64,000 bases of DNA from Erigeron canadensis (GCF_010389155.1 NC_057765.1:9176001-9240000), one strand, 5' to 3'. Shown: positions 1 to 12,006, counted from the stretch's first letter. Program-made: numbers and translations. The notes: a model not told the origin generated them from the letters alone.

Positions 1-204
1 ACTACTATCTCAACAAAATCTTCTATCTATAACTTTAAGAACAAACTCCATGTGTTTTGGATTGGACTTTTGGACCATTAGGTAGATCCGTAGATATGCT
101 CATATTCACCATCCCAATGCATGTGATGTGAGTTATTTGTAATTTGTTCTAAGAACGAACCATTTTTTTAATTATATCAAAGAAATCCTTTTATATATAT
201 CAAA

Positions 205-416
205 GGAAAAATTACAAATTTTTTCCCCGGGTTTGGGCACGAATTTCAGGTTTCATCCCTAACTTTACAAAATTACAAGTTTCATTCTTGACTTTTGTAC
301 ACCGAAAGTGTTTGACTATGCATGAAAGTCAAGGATGAAATTTGTAATTTCGTGAAATTATGGGTGAAACTTGAAATTTGAGACCAAACCCAGGGACGAA
401 ATTTGTAATTTTTTAG
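205..416. mobile_element. Foldback MITE-like element
   Basis: The two halves are imperfect inverted copies of about 100 bp. The left arm reads aaattacaaatttttcccc and continues through 'gggtttggg' and 'tttcatccctaac'; the right arm read in reverse gives aaattacaaatttcgtccc, 'tgggtttgg', 'tttcacccataa'. Both arms converge on a centre near 'cttgacttttgtacac'. There is no coding capacity. This is the usual form of a small non-autonomous palindromic DNA transposon. I could not settle a target duplication. Confidence 0.7.
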
Positions 417-602
417 ATAGATGTACACCTTTTTTCCACACACCAATTAAACTAGGATTTAGCATAGGTTTTTCGTTCTACCCAACAAAACCCGAATCCG
501 AGGTAATGATTTGTAACCAATTTCTATAGGTAATGATCTATAAACTATTTTTTACTCTGTACATTTTTATACTTGTACATCACCAAATGTGTTTAAAGAT
601 GT

Positions 603-1071
603 TGATGACGTACCCACCTAGACTATCAGTACCAAGGGAGACGCCTAGACACAGACTACACGCAGATTGCACAGAGCTTTAGCTGAAAGGATAAGCACGA
701 ATAAAGGATGTCATATCACTTCCTAAATTAGAGAAAATCTCCACCAGCAATAGGAGATTCGTCCTCATCCTATTTCCTCTCTTCCAAGTCATATTTGCAC
801 TATAAAAGGAGAAGGAAAAAAGAAGAGAGGGGTTCACCATTACCACGGAAAAAAACCCTAAATGATCACCATCATCATATTGAAAACCCTAAATGATCAT
901 CATCATGGGAAAAACCCTCAACGATCTAAGGATCATCATTACAAGGGAAAACCCTAAAACAATCCAATACACATATCGATCGGCGTACAAGAGAAAAAAA
1001 CTCTTACCAACTGGGAATCGCCATCAAACTAACACCTCTTCTCTTCACATAACCTAATCGGATGTACAACA
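603..1071 (+). repeat. 5' LTR of the gypsy-type element
   Basis: This 469-bp repeat pairs with 5943-6450. It carries a TATA box (tataaaagg, 801-809) about 270 bp before the LTR end, so the U3 promoter and the R/U5 part can be roughly placed. Compared with the 3' copy it lacks about 20 bp near 'gcagattgcac' and several short blocks. It has several substitutions, so the insertion is not very recent. Confidence 0.92.
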
Positions 1072-1092
1072 ATTGGCGCCATCTGCGGGACC
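1072..1092 (+). promoter_or_regulatory. Primer binding site of the gypsy-type element
   Basis: The sequence attggcgccatctgcggg starts immediately after the terminal CA of the 5' LTR. TGGCGCC-type primer sites at this position are common in plant Ty3/gypsy elements. I could not identify the matching tRNA with certainty. Confidence 0.7.
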
Positions 1093-1257
1093 GCCGCTCT
1101 CTATCATCACAAAATACTCCGAAAAGGTGAAAACTCAAAAAAATTTTCTCTAAAAACCCCATTAACATCACCTTTAGATTTCCCACCACGAGATTCCCCT
1201 CCCGAAATGTACGCCGGAACAGAAATCAATAAAATAACTAGCAGATCTTAAAAATCC

Positions 1258-1800
1258 CAGCCTTTGAAGGTCCGGATCTAAAAGATCCAAAATTTTCACA
1301 GCCTTTGAAGGCCCAGATCGAAAAGATCTATATTTTCGCAGCCTTTGAAGGCCCAGATCGAAAGTACCCATATTTTTTCCAGCCTTTGAAGGGCCAGATC
1401 TTGAAGATCCATAATTTTCCAGCCTTTGAAGGCCCAGATTGAAAAGATCTATATTTCTGCAGCCTTTGACGGCCCAGATCGAAAAGATCTATATTTTTCC
1501 GAGCCTTTGAAGGCCCAAAATTTTCGCAACCTTTGATGGCCCAGATTTTGAGGATCCAAAATTTTCGCAGCTTTTTACGGCCCAAAAAAAAATCAAAAAA
1601 TCAAAAAAAAAAAAAGATCTAGATTTTCGCAGCCTTTGAAGGCCCAGATCTAAAAGATCCAGATTTTTCACAGCCTTTTAAGGCCCAGATTTTGAAGATC
1701 CAAATTTTTCACAGCCTTTTACGGCCCAAATTAAGAAGTTTCACAATTTTCGCAGCCTTTTAAGGCATAGATCGAAAAGATCCTAACTATTCCGCAGCCT
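1258..1800 (+). repeat. About 40-bp tandem repeat array inside the LTR element
   Basis: About 13 imperfect copies of a 40-41 bp unit lie in tandem. Each starts cagcctttgaaggcccagat and continues with 'cgaaaagatctatattttcg' variants. The phrase cctttgaagg recurs at 1261, 1302, 1342, 1383 and 1423 and then less regularly. The array sits in the untranslated leader between primer site and the lost gag. Open frames on the minus strand here only reflect the periodicity and are not genes. Confidence 0.88.
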
Positions 1801-2339
1801 ACCACAACTCTAGAAGATTGAATATCTCTTCTCAAGACTCGAAGGTCTCTTCCCACATATAAGGATCTCTTCGCTGCCTTATAATCAAAGATTTATTCAC
1901 CGCTCTTACACATCATCCAGATCTGAAGGCCCCAGATCTGCAAGACCTCAGATCTGGTAGACAACAAACTTTTTCGAAGGCTTTGCACCTCCAGACCATG
2001 AAGATCCATTCGCAAGCACCCAGACGCTGACACACAAAAATAACGGTACGCAAGCATAAAGTGATACCATACAAGGTTTCAACCGTCTCCATGAAGAATA
2101 AGAGGTTGATTACAATAGATCCCAGCAGATTAGAGTCTGAGGACTTCACAAAAAGCATATCAAAGGATGGCTAGAATAATAGCGGTTCGAAATACTACGC
2201 AGCCAATAATACCCAGGGTCTTGAAACCCACACTACCCAGGGTTTTCAAAACAACAATCAGGGAGCGTTCAAAGAAGGGCACCAAAACAACCCCCGAAGG
2301 CAAATAAGGGTTTCCCACTCAAATGCCCACGAATCAGTA

Positions 2340-4100
2340 GCCACAGGATTACAGATCTAAACCCAGGATTACAGATCTAAACCCAGGGTACACCCGCGCC
2401 AGGGTCAATAAACAGTAACAAAACCCAGCAAGCGCATAGCTTTCGAGCCAACCAATAAGGTCAACAAACCCAAGAAGACTTTATTTATGGAGCGCAACCG
2501 CAAGGATCCCAGATGCCGGGACAAGTACCAAATACCCCAGGTCTACAGCAGCAGAATGCCAACCCAGGCTTTTAAACAAACCAGGCGTACCAAGTGAATA
2601 CAGGTCAGGTGCATAACCAGAATTATTTGAATAACCAAGGACTGTACGGTTAAGAATATCAACCTCAATGCCAAGGAAAAGAAACCCGAAGTCGCAAGTA
2701 ACCTACGCAGACAAGCAAAATGAATATCTCAGACTGTCAGTAACGTAGCTTCAAAGGGCGATTACACACCAAACACTTATGCTTATGTCGCCATGAACAC
2801 ATCCTAGATGCTGTAACAATTTAAGGAAGACAAAGATGCCCGAAGTCTCACAAACAAGCTGCAAAAGATAATGGATCACGAAGACTCTACGTGATAAACC
2901 TTTACATTGAAGTCCAGACTCTATGCAGACTTCATAATTTCAGACATTGAAGATCTAGACTTCCCCTAGCCTCTCATGGCATTACATTCAGAAGACCTAG
3001 GTCATCCGCAGACTTCCGCAACCTCACTAAGCGACGTTTACAAAAGGTTAGAACTCTATGAAGACTTTTTACTTGAAGCCTTTGTGAGGATTGGATTTTG
3101 GTTGGGCATATGTGCTTGTGAATAGGATTAGAGTGTCGTGAAATATGAGACGTCTTGGTCCTATTCTGGCACATATACTAAGTTGTCGTGTCGACACTTC
3201 TTACGTAAATGCATTAAAATAACCTCCTTAGACTAGAAGGAACCATTCAGAACTCTGCTAGAGACTAAAGGTCACACAATCATTCACATCAGTATATCAC
3301 CCAGAATAATGGATGGGTGGAGTCAATAAAGAAGCAAACCGTGAAGGTCATCGATACACGGTTGGAACGCAGCCATATAGGTTGGATTAATGAATTACCC
3401 TTGGTCTTATAGGCGCATCAAAGTCTTAAACAAAGCAATGGGAAGACTCCGTTTAGTTTAAAACGGAAACTATATTACCAATTGAAGTCTAGGTATCTGC
3501 CTGTGTGACAGCCATTACTTAAAGGATAATGATACAGAGCTTAAAGTCAACCTAGACCTCCTGGAAGAAACAATAAGAGTGATAGCCACTCAAGAAACCA
3601 CATATATCAGCAAACATAAATATTCTTCGAAGACGAAGACCATGTTTCAAGATTAAGGAGCGTAATCCAAGTAGGACACCTGGAGAAGATGAGACGTACC
3701 TGGGAAGGCTCATATAAAGTTGATACAGTCATCAAAACGACGCATGCAAATCCTCAAACATAAATGACAAGCTGCTCAGTCACACATGGAAGACATTAAA
3801 TCTGAGTAAGTTTTATTAAAAGACAAATTGTCTATTATCTTACGAGATATTTTAAAGTGCACTACACATCTCAATAAAGAGGGTCGCAACCTCATAAGCT
3901 AAATAAAGCACACATCACAAAGGTGGGGACGCCTACCATGAACATGAAGCCTACAAAGGCCTAAAAACAAATAATATGGAATACAAGTAGAAGCCAAACA
4001 AGGGCACTACTCCAATTATTTCTAAATGTATAAAAATAATGCAATTGAATACAAGTAGAATCCAAACAAGGGCACTACTCCCTTAAACCCGGATGAAGAA
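2340..4100. other. Non-coding internal region of the LTR element
   Basis: No frame of useful length is open on the sense strand, so gag is not recognisable. The region contains a 20-bp tandem duplication (caggattacagatctaaacc, twice from about 2346) and a direct repeat of about 35 bp around 'aatacaagtagaa' and 'caaacaagggcactactcc' at 3978 and 4047. These look like replication-slippage products in a relaxed sequence. Confidence 0.6.
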
Positions 4101-5159
4101 TCCGAGTACAAGTCCCTTACATTCACTTTTAAAAATAGTTGCCTAAACGGAGGATGGAATAGCATGTATCCTTGGAAGATACGAATCACCCAGCATCCAT
4201 GAACAAACAGGCGTGGTCATTAAAAAGAGGAAGCTAGGAAAAAAAAGGGGGAACCTGAAGATATCTTCACTACAATGACACTCAAAAAGCAAGAATTCCC
4301 AAAACCCAAAGAAAGCACCTCTGCAATAGAGTAAGTTTACTTATTTTATGTATTTGAAACTTTTTCTTGTTTAATAAATTTATGATTAAATAAATTTATG
4401 ATCTACGGTGAAGAAGGGTCACAACCCCACACCCATGATTGCTTAAAGATATGTCTATAGCCTAAAAAAGGCAAGCGTATCATGCACACAAACAACACTA
4501 TAAATATACGATTACGATCAAGATGTCCAAAAGCATCACCCTGGCCCATAGGCCCGAAAATATAACCCAGCCTAGCTGGGAGTAAGATAATATTGTCTTA
4601 CATATCATGGCATGACAGCCCAAGTATTAAACAAAGCGTTTAGAACGAAAGAGAAAGAAATTCATCAACAACATTAGAATCTGAAATCATAGTACACAAG
4701 GGGATCAAAAGCCTACAAAGATTTGAAGATACCTACTCTGCCTTCTCGCAACCTCACATTTGAAGATTCCTTTTGCTACCTTCCTGCGGCCTCTATATAT
4801 GAAGGTCTCTTTGCTACCTCAAAAAGATCACTTAACACTTGCTCAACATCCTTCAGAGAATCTTTTATACGATCACATTATGAGCATAAAAACACCTAGG
4901 GGAAGACCTTTCTTGATATTACATCGATCTGTTGCCTAGAAATACGCAGACATGGCTAGAGTCTCCCAGACTCTCATCCTAGGGAGACAAGAATTCATCA
5001 CAGGATATCACCCTGATAAGTAAAAAAATATGAAGTTGGTGCGACTAGAAACGAAGTCCTTCCCAGAGAGGACAAAGCTGCACGAAGTTGACGAGTTAAT
5101 GAAAGTTATGATCTGGTCAAACAAGACAGAATGAACCCAGAAGAAAACCAGCAATCACT

Positions 5160-5512
5160 TTAGCCTGGGAAGACACAAGATAACAAGTATCTTGTAAACC
5201 CAGCCTCACTTGACCAGTTGATCACTATTGAAAGCAGGCTACCAGAAGACCCCAAGAAGAAATTACATAAGCTATTGAAACAGAATATTAATATTATCGC
5301 ATTGGAGTACGCAGATATGACCAGGGTCCCCAGGTTCGTCACCCTGGGAGAAACACCTTCGTCATGAACAAAAGAAAAATATGGAACAAGTGCGCCAAAA
5401 GAATGAAGCCTATCAGAAGATAGATGCATTAGTCAAAGACAGAATCTTACGAGAAGCCACGTACCCTATGTGGATTGCAAACCAAGTTATGGTAAAAAGA
5501 AATTAAAAAAAA
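5160..5512 (+). pseudogene. Gypsy reverse transcriptase N-terminal remnant
   Basis: Translation on the plus strand gives, in two frames, pieces typical of the pre-RT and RT start of plant Ty3/gypsy pol. The first is ...LPEDPKKKLHKLLKQN..IIALEYADMTRVPRF (5230-5335). After a frame change comes MEQVRQKNEAYQKIDALV and then LREATYPMWIANQVMVK, ending near 5505. Family members read similarly: 'ADMTGIPR', 'RQKKR', 'GFIREVxYPxWLANxVMVKK'. The RT palm motifs that should follow are absent; the sequence stops being coding at an A-rich tract. The minus-strand frame over the same bases is a shadow. Confidence 0.8.
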
Positions 5513-5942
5513 AAACAATAGCCAAACCCTTCAGGGACGGATTCTCATATACCCTGGATACCTGGGATCGAATCTCAAGGAGACATGGAGACATGACCCT
5601 CACAACTCATCCAGGTTACAAAGTATACAACCAAAATAACACCACGAAACTAAATCTGGTGATATTATAGCTACTAGTCTTATAAGTTCTCTGAAACCCT
5701 AGTTTACTCACATTCGGCAGTTGCCTGAATTGTGTGATGGCTTACTTACAAAGCTTGGGCAAACTACGTGATAGGCTTACCATACGAAGTTGTTGATATT
5801 TGAGTGGAAGGGGTTAGGAATTCTATAAACAAAGTCACAGCATACGTTCTGCACTAGTTGACTGCAAGGGCATGAAGATGAAGTCAGGCTAGGAGTCTAA
5901 TACGGCGATCTTTGCAGAGTCACCCCATTAGACTTGAGGGCT

Positions 5943-6450
5943 TGATGACATACCCACCTAGACCATCAGTACCCAGGGAGACGCCTAGACACAGACTACA
6001 TGCAGGGTACTACACGCAGATTTCACCCAGGATGCACAGAGCCTTAGCTGAAAGGATAAGCACGAATAAAGATTGTCATATCACATTCTAAATTAGAGGA
6101 AATCTCCACCAGCAATAGGAGATTCGTTCTCATCCTATTTCCTCTCTTCCAAGTCATATTTGCACTATAAAAGGAGAAGGAAAAAAGGAGAGAAGGGTTC
6201 ACCATTACCACGGAAAAAAACCCTAAATGATCACCATCATCATATTGAAAACCCTAAATGATCATCATCATGATCATCATGGGAAAAACCCTAAACGATC
6301 TAAGTATCATCATTACGAGGGAAAACCCTAAAACAATCCAATACACATATCGATCGGCGTACAAGGGAGAAAAACTCATACCAACTGGGAATCGCCATCA
6401 AATTACTCAACACCTCTTCTCTTCACATAACCTAATCGGATGTACAAACA
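5943..6450 (+). repeat. 3' LTR of the gypsy-type element
   Basis: This 508-bp repeat pairs with 603-1071, with the same TGATGAC start and ACA end and a TATA box (tataaaagg) at 6166-6174. A TCA/TGA-rich stretch near 6225-6290 shows small insertions relative to the 5' copy. The target duplication gatgt follows at 6451. Confidence 0.92.
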
Positions 6451-6455
6451 GATGT

Positions 6456-7412
6456 CGTACTATATAACACTGTTTCGCATGGTTGGTGATCTATGGAGAA
6501 AAAAAAATTTGGTGCATGAATCAGTTCACATTTTATAGGTTTAAAGCTTTAAGACTTTAAGCATAAATTGGCCTTTTCAAAGCCCAAATTTTGTAAGCCC
6601 ACAACCAAAGTCAGCAGTCACAATTCCCAAACCCAAAAAGCACGCTCGATAATTTGTCAGATTGCAAGGTTTTCAACATGGACAAAGTGCAAACCCCAAA
6701 GATAACAAGCATTCTTTTTGTCTATTTTAGATATTCAATCAAAACCAGAAATTCAAACACATTACAAATTACAATCCATTGATTATTTTGTTAGCAAACT
6801 AACACTCCTCTTTCCCCCCACCCCCCACCCCCAATTTAGTTTCACAGTTTCACTTATAAAGATTATGTTACTTTAATTTTTCTCTAAGCTGAACAAGAAA
6901 CTTAATGACACAAAGTCACCACAAGATATAGGTAATACATAAATATATGCTATGGATCATACTTGAAAATAGTCATGTTAGATTTTAAATAAAATCCAAA
7001 AGACATGAATAACTGTAAGATTGAAGTTGACATTCCTAATGTATTCGTATTGGCTTTTCTTTTGAGTGTACTACAGAATCTTTTGTTTTGATTTTTGAAG
7101 CCAAATTTATGGCTAAAATAAAACAAAAGCAGCACTATTCAAAAAAATACCCAAATGTCAAAAATAGAGGTATAAAAATAAAATGCACACATTAGCATTA
7201 CCAAACAAGAAGCAAGCTTGTGAAATTGGGTAGAAAACCACACACAAATAAGTTGGATTACATCACATTAACACCATTAACAAAACAGTGCAAACCCAAA
7301 CAAACAAACCAGATTACTCAAAATAAAATCTAATCGAAAACTAACATCCAACTTATCTTCATTAAAACATCACCAGCAACACCTAAACGTTCCGATTTCA
7401 GGCCCAATCGGT
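6456..7412. other. Intergenic: 3' flank of sHSP copy 1, no gene seen
   Basis: This AT-rich stretch has no credible coding frame. Its right end (about 7150-7412) should hold the 3' UTR and poly(A) site of the minus-strand sHSP gene. A short C-rich run (ccccccaccccccacccc) lies near 6816. Confidence 0.5.
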
Positions 7413-7919
7413 CTAAGCGATTTGAACCTGAATGGTCTTGGGCTTCTTAGGCTGAGGCGGAGGCAATTTCTCAACAGTAACAGTAAGAACTCCGTCTTGA
7501 GAAACCGCAGATATCTTATCCGTATCCGCGTTCTCTGGCAACGAAAACTTTCTCATAAATTTTCCAATCCTCCTCTCCATCCGTACATACTTGACACCTT
7601 CTTTTCCTTGTTCATTCTCTCTTTTCCTTTCTCCACTTATCACCAAAACATTCTCATCTTCAACTTGCACTTTTATATCTCCAGATTTCAAACCGGGCAT
7701 GTCGATTATGAACACGTATGAGTTCGGGTATTCTTTCACATCAGCTGGTGTTGCCGCCATTGCTCTTGCGTCTCTGACGTAAGCCCGACCCGGTTCCCCG
7801 ACATTGCTATTGTTGTTTGATGATGATGTTTTGATATCGGAATCATTGGCAGCGTTGAGGATATGATGAAGATTGTGTAGAAACAGAGGAGTGTCCAATC
7901 CCATTAAACTGATATCCAT
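7413..7919 (-). CDS. sHSP-CII: Class II cytosolic small heat shock protein, copy 1
   Basis: An intact intronless frame of 168 residues, about the usual length for plant class II sHSPs. The family forms large cytosolic oligomers that hold unfolding proteins during heat stress for refolding by HSP70/HSP100. Visible parts are a variable N-terminal arm starting [19 protein letters not shown], a Ser/Asn-rich linker (about 31-40), and the alpha-crystallin domain from about residue 55 ([20 protein letters not shown], then [18 protein letters not shown]). After that come the class [20 protein letters not shown] segment and [14 protein letters not shown], and the tail [10 protein letters not shown]. 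The ATG is the first in frame and lies 107 bp below a TATA box. It is the only copy on the minus strand, and its N-terminus is closest to copy 5. It has PPPQPKK where the others have PPPEP. Confidence 0.97.
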   Translation of the reverse strand: MDISLMGLDTPLFLHNLHHILNAANDSDIKTSSSNNNSNVGEPGRAYVRDARAMAATPADVKEYPNSYVFIIDMPGLKSGDIKVQVEDENVLVISGERKRENEQGKEGVKYVRMERRIGKFMRKFSLPENADTDKISAVSQDGVLTVTVEKLPPPQPKKPKTIQVQIA

Positions 7920-8025
7920 ATCGATTGTATTTTCTGTTTAGATTACTGAAAGCGATATATGAATTTTTCGAATTATTTAATTTGATTTTGATTGTGAATG
8001 AAAGGAAGATATTATGATGGTGGTA

Positions 8026-8033
8026 TATTTATA
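8026..8033 (-). promoter_or_regulatory. TATA box of sHSP copy 1
   Basis: TATAAATA on the minus strand, 107 bp upstream of the ATG. The same octamer occupies the same place in all five sHSP promoters of the window. Confidence 0.85.
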
Positions 8034-8070
8034 GTAGGTGAAGAAGAAGAAAAAGAAGAATTACTCGTAG

Positions 8071-8117
8071 TTTCTAGAAAAAACGCACAAGGAAAATAAA
8101 AACCTTCTAGTAGCTTC
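8071..8117 (-). promoter_or_regulatory. Heat shock elements of sHSP copy 1
   Basis: Two blocks fit the heat shock factor binding rule of alternating nGAAn/nTTCn units. TTTCTAGAAA at 8071-8080 is a perfect TTCnnGAA, and GAAGCTACTAGAAGG (minus strand, 8103-8117) is a second. They lie about 40-85 bp upstream of the TATA box, the usual place in plant sHSP promoters. Strong heat induction is the inference. Confidence 0.82.
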
Positions 8118-8581
8118 TTTATAGTTATGGAAACTAGCGGATGTGAGGATCGATACGTTGTAGAGTTTAAATTAATTTGTGAAACCACCACTTTAAATTT
8201 GTTACTCGTATTTAACAAAACTGTTTCTCTAATCTTTAATTTGATCAAAAACATATTATTCAAAAGTCAGGCTTCAAAGCCTTAAAGATATAAATATACA
8301 TTATTTAAAACCAATCTAACGTTTACTAAATTTTAATTTTTACAAGATACTAACATGACACTCGCATGTTCTGGCGGATATAATTGACATCACAAAACCA
8401 CCCGATATGTCTATTTTTTTCATCAAATGGAACATGTTCAAAGTGCAATTAGGAGGATATAAGTGTAATTTCATCATGTGTAACTTTCAACAATTGGAAG
8501 AGAGGGTATTATTCTTTTTAAATAGATATAGATATAGATAGGATGTAATATATATATATATATATATATACATATATACAT

Positions 8582-8798
8582 GATAGAGATCAAATGAGAA
8601 GGTACCTTAAGGAGAAAAGGGTAAGAAGGTTCGTTTTTGGTTTTATTTTTATTTATTTTCTAAAATTTTTTTATGGATTGAATTAATTATAAAAATAGAA
8701 TAAATAAAGTGAAAAAAAGAAAAAAAACAAGCTAAAAAAAAAACGAATCTTCTCTTCCCTTTGCTTAAGAACCTTCTCTCTGGATCTCTATCCTAAAA
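8582..8798. mobile_element. Foldback MITE
   Basis: The left arm gatagagatcaaatgagaag, continuing 'gtaccttaaggagaaaaggg', matches the reverse complement of the right end (ggatagagatccagagagaa, 'ggttcttaagcaaaggg') across about 60 bp. The A-rich centre separates the arms. No coding capacity. Confidence 0.7.
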
Positions 8799-8805
8799 AA
8801 ATATA

Positions 8806-8846
8806 AATCAATTTTGCTGACGTGGAAGTTGACTTTGACTAACTTT

Positions 8847-8882
<36 letters not shown>

Positions 8883-8930
8883 AGTTTTTATATATCAAAT
8901 TTCCACGTCAGCAAAACTGATGATGTGGCA
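8806..8930. repeat. Short inverted repeat around a TA microsatellite
   Basis: ttttgctgacgtggaagtt at the left is repeated inverted as 'aaatttccacgtcagcaaaa' at the right, with a (TA)n core of about 55 bp. It is probably another small palindromic element or its remnant. Confidence 0.6.
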
Positions 8931-9339
8931 TCAGTGACGTGACACCTAACGGGTGTCGTCTTTCAAAAACTAACGAAATACCTTTATTAGGAAATTTTTA
9001 GATATAGGGTCCTTTAATTAGACGAAAACAAAATAAGTTACCTTTAATAGGAAATTTGTGTAAATAGATTACCATTTTATATATTTTTTCCTTTATGTAA
9101 AGATATTGATGTAAAAGGGGTAATTTAGTTTTTTTTTTTAGTAGTTACAGGATATACGGTACAAATTATTTCGTTATAGATATTTTTGATATACCATCTA
9201 TCTTAAATGGTCGGTATGTTGAATGTCGAGAGACATTTTAAATACATTAGCCTTTTTGAGGGAAAAAAAAGGAAAGAGAAAGGTTGATATATATATAACT
9301 GGTATAAATATATATTTTAATCGATGGTAACACTCCGGT

Positions 9340-9695
9340 AAGAAAACTCTTAAAATAATAACGGTGAGAACACTTAAAAACATCATTTTGATGCATTAAA
9401 AGTACATAAAGTTAACATAGTGCATAACTATTTATCATTACTTAAGTGTTTAACAACACATTCATCCATCAAAATTAAAAAAATCACATTTTTTGTTGGA
9501 TGCATCATTTTGATGAATATGCATCCAAGATAGATGCACAAAACAAAAATCATGATTTTATCGATTTTGAAAGACTAATGTGTTAAACACTTAAATAATG
9601 ATAAATAGTTATACACAATGTTAGTTTTATGGAATTTTAATGTATCAAAATGATGTTTTTAAGTGTTCTCACCGTGTTCTTATTTTAAAACTGCT
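9340..9695. mobile_element. Long-armed foldback MITE
   Basis: Arms of about 145 bp are nearly perfect inverted copies. The left begins 'aacggtgagaacacttaaaa' and runs through 'catcattttgatgcatt' and 'aactatttatcattacttaa'. The right arm, read in reverse, gives 'cacggtgagaacacttaaaa', 'catcattttgatacatt', 'aactatttatcattatttaa'. On both sides outside the element lies a direct copy of a roughly 38-bp AT-rich sequence (tataaatatatattttaat at about 9300 and 9737). The element may therefore sit inside an older duplication. Confidence 0.78.
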
Positions 9696-9891
9696 CTTAT
9701 TTGATTGTCTCTCTTTTAATTGATATATATAATTGGTATAAATATATATTTTAATTACAGTTTTGTATTATTGTATAAGAATGCTTCCTTATAAAAACAT
9801 TTTGCCTCTTTCCTTTCTCAAATTATATGTTTGCTATTCGAAATTACCTATCATTTTTTTTAACTATTTTTAATTTGTCCACTTAATACAT

Positions 9892-9926
9892 ATCTAATTA
9901 GATTATTGTCCCGCGTAATACGCGAG
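9892..9926 (-). mobile_element. Helitron-like 3' terminus (minus strand)
   Basis: Read on the minus strand, the sequence is a hairpin cgcgtattacgcggg followed by acaataatctaa and T. This matches the Helitron 3' end rule (short GC-rich hairpin, then CTRR). The body would extend to higher coordinates; a possible TC-type 5' end lies near 12566 (minus strand tctatcttacatcttatat), but this pairing is weak. Confidence 0.45.
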
Positions 9927-9944
9927 TAAATATATTTTTATACT

Positions 9945-9978
<34 letters not shown>

Positions 9979-10346
9979 TTTTCTTAATTAATCGTTAACA
10001 AATTTAAATATTCAATTTCACTTTATTAATATTTATTTTTTGACCTTGATAATTTCACAGACACTTATTGTGTTGCCCATTAAGTCTTACTGTCATATCA
10101 TAAAGAATATCACACATGACACATTATTTAGATGGTGCCAAGACATACAACCTTCTAAACCGAGTTGCGAGATTCCCACTATCAAGCCAATGATCATTCC
10201 AAAATCTTGTCTTATTTTCACTTTCAACTATTCTTTACTAACATCTTAAGGGGGCTAGCAATCAAGTGTGTCTCAGAGAATGAGGAACATATATTTGCCC
10301 ATATATTATTACCATTTGTTTTACAGAGGAACACAGACTCAGAACC

Positions 10347-10562
10347 ATGAATCACATTGATGATTTTAAACCTAACGTAATTCAGATTTTAAACCACAAG
10401 TCATATCCATTTGTACATATCAATACTAAATTAAGAGTATCCAGACCACCAAAACCTAAACCATCCACTTTTTTACCTGACAATTGCCTTCCAGTAGATC
10501 CATTACATTTCATTTTCCGAGTTCAAACCCCCTCCTCCCTTACCTCTTCCACCAAAAAATGA
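10347..10562 (+). pseudogene. Repeat-encoded ORF of unknown function (unit A)
   Basis: 71 codons, starting MNHIDDFKPNVIQILNH and rich in Pro/Lys in the middle (VSRPPKPKPSTFLPD). The same peptide is encoded in inverted unit C at 11782-12006 (74 codons), with differences such as MSYPFVHINAKLRV, and a frame-shifted version begins at 10881 in unit B. The frame may be part of a longer lost protein, because similar translation starts upstream of the ATG (for example TQERRLRT in unit B). No domain is recognised, so function is left open. Confidence 0.35.
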
Positions 10563-11781
10563 AGTTGTGATCTTTATCAATTGAAATAGAGAAAAATAAT
10601 ATATTCTAAATACTTTGAATTGCCGAGTTAGAATCCATCATAGACAACGCATTAGCATTGAGTTTAGATTTTATTCTATAATAACTTTGCAAAATTTATG
10701 AAATATAACCATGGATGGAGTCCCCACTCCAATTTGGTGAATCTTGTCTTATTTTCACTCTATACTGTTTTTAATAACATCTTAAGGGGCTAGCAATCGA
10801 GTGTGCCTCTAATAATGAAAGACATATATTTTTCCATATATTATTACCATTTGTTTACACAAGAACGCAGACTCAGAACCATGAATTACATTGATGATTT
10901 TAAACCTAACGTAATTCAGATTTTGAGCCACATGTCATATCCATTTGTACATATCAATGCTAAATTAAAGAGTATCCACACCACCAAAACCTAAACCACC
11001 TACTTTTTTACTTGACAATTGCCTTCTAGTAGATCCATTACATTTCACTTTCCGAGTTCGACCCGCCCTCCTCCCTTACCCCTTCCACCATAAAAATGAA
11101 GTTGTAATTTTTATCAATCAAAATGAGTTTAGCTTAGGTGAGTGACAACTTTGGGAACGTCAACCTTTAACATTGATCTGCAATTTTGGAGCATGTGGTG
11201 ACGGAAAAGTTGCGATCTATTAAACAACACAAAATAAATTATCGAAATTAATGATATATAATTTAGCTTCTAAATATGCATGACTATTGTGATTACTATT
11301 ATATAGGAATTTGATAAAAATATAACGTATTTACATACAAGTATATCATCAATGTTGTCTATATTTACCCAAAGAAAGAAAAAACCATTTTTCCAACACT
11401 TTTTTTTTTCTATTCTATTAAAAATAAAAACAACTGAAAATTTTTACTCTATCAATAAAGGGGTGTATCTCAAAAATAATGTTTCCAACCAAGTGATGTA
11501 GTACCAAAGAAGAGGCCTATGACAACAAAGTCAATGTTTGTATGTATTTTTCATTTATTAATATTTTATAGGAACAAAATTACAAAAATACCCTTAAAAA
11601 AGTTTACATTGTACCAAATATTAAGTGGGGACTCCATCCATAGTTATATTTCATAAATTTTGCAAATTTATTATAAAATAAAGTCTAAGCACAATACTAA
11701 TGCGTTGTCTAGGATGAATTCTAACTCGGCAATTCAAAGTATTTAGGATATATTATTTTTCTCTATTTCGATTGATAAAGA

Positions 11782-12006
11782 TCAAAACTTCATTTTTTTT
11801 GTAGAAGGGGTAAGGGAGGAGGGGGGGTCAAACTCGGAAATGAAATGTAATGGATCTACTGGAAGATAATTATCAGGTAAAAAAGTGGGTGGTTTAGGCT
11901 TTGGTGGTTTAGATACTCTTAATTTAGCATTGATATGTACAAATGGATATGACATGTGGTTCAAAATCTGAATTACGTTAGGTTTAATATCATCAATGTG
12001 ATTCAT
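11782..12006 (-). pseudogene. Repeat-encoded ORF of unknown function (unit C)
   Basis: The inverted partner of the unit A frame: 74 codons with MNHIDDIKPNVIQILNHMS at the start and PVDPLHFISEFDPPSS near the end. The two frames differ at both silent and replacement sites. Conservation of frame between copies may be only a consequence of recent duplication. Confidence 0.35.

Larger units (their letters stand above)
603..6450 (+). mobile_element. Degenerate Ty3/gypsy-type LTR retrotransposon, complete ends
   Basis: Two long terminal repeats (603-1071 and 5943-6450) begin TGATGAC and end ACA. They are flanked by a perfect 5-bp target duplication, gatgt, at 598-602 and 6451-6455. A primer-binding-like sequence (attggcgccatctgcggg) follows the 5' LTR directly, and a purine-rich stretch (gacttgagggct) precedes the 3' LTR. 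The internal region has no long open reading frame. Its only recognisable coding remnant is the start of a gypsy-type reverse transcriptase at about 5160-5510, only about 430 bp from the 3' LTR, so most of pol is missing. The element is a non-autonomous deletion derivative and must have been mobilised in trans, if at all. Confidence 0.93.

Noticed and set aside
1004..1671. Minus-strand frames across the 40-bp repeats of the LTR element
   Set aside because: They arise from repeat periodicity and change with each unit; no protein family is visible.
7422..7782. Open frames antisense to the sHSP genes (for example the 63-aa frame starting MTPSF, present at all copies except copy 2)
   Set aside because: They lie entirely on the opposite strand of a strongly conserved domain, so their conservation follows from the sense gene. 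No promoter or start context supports them.
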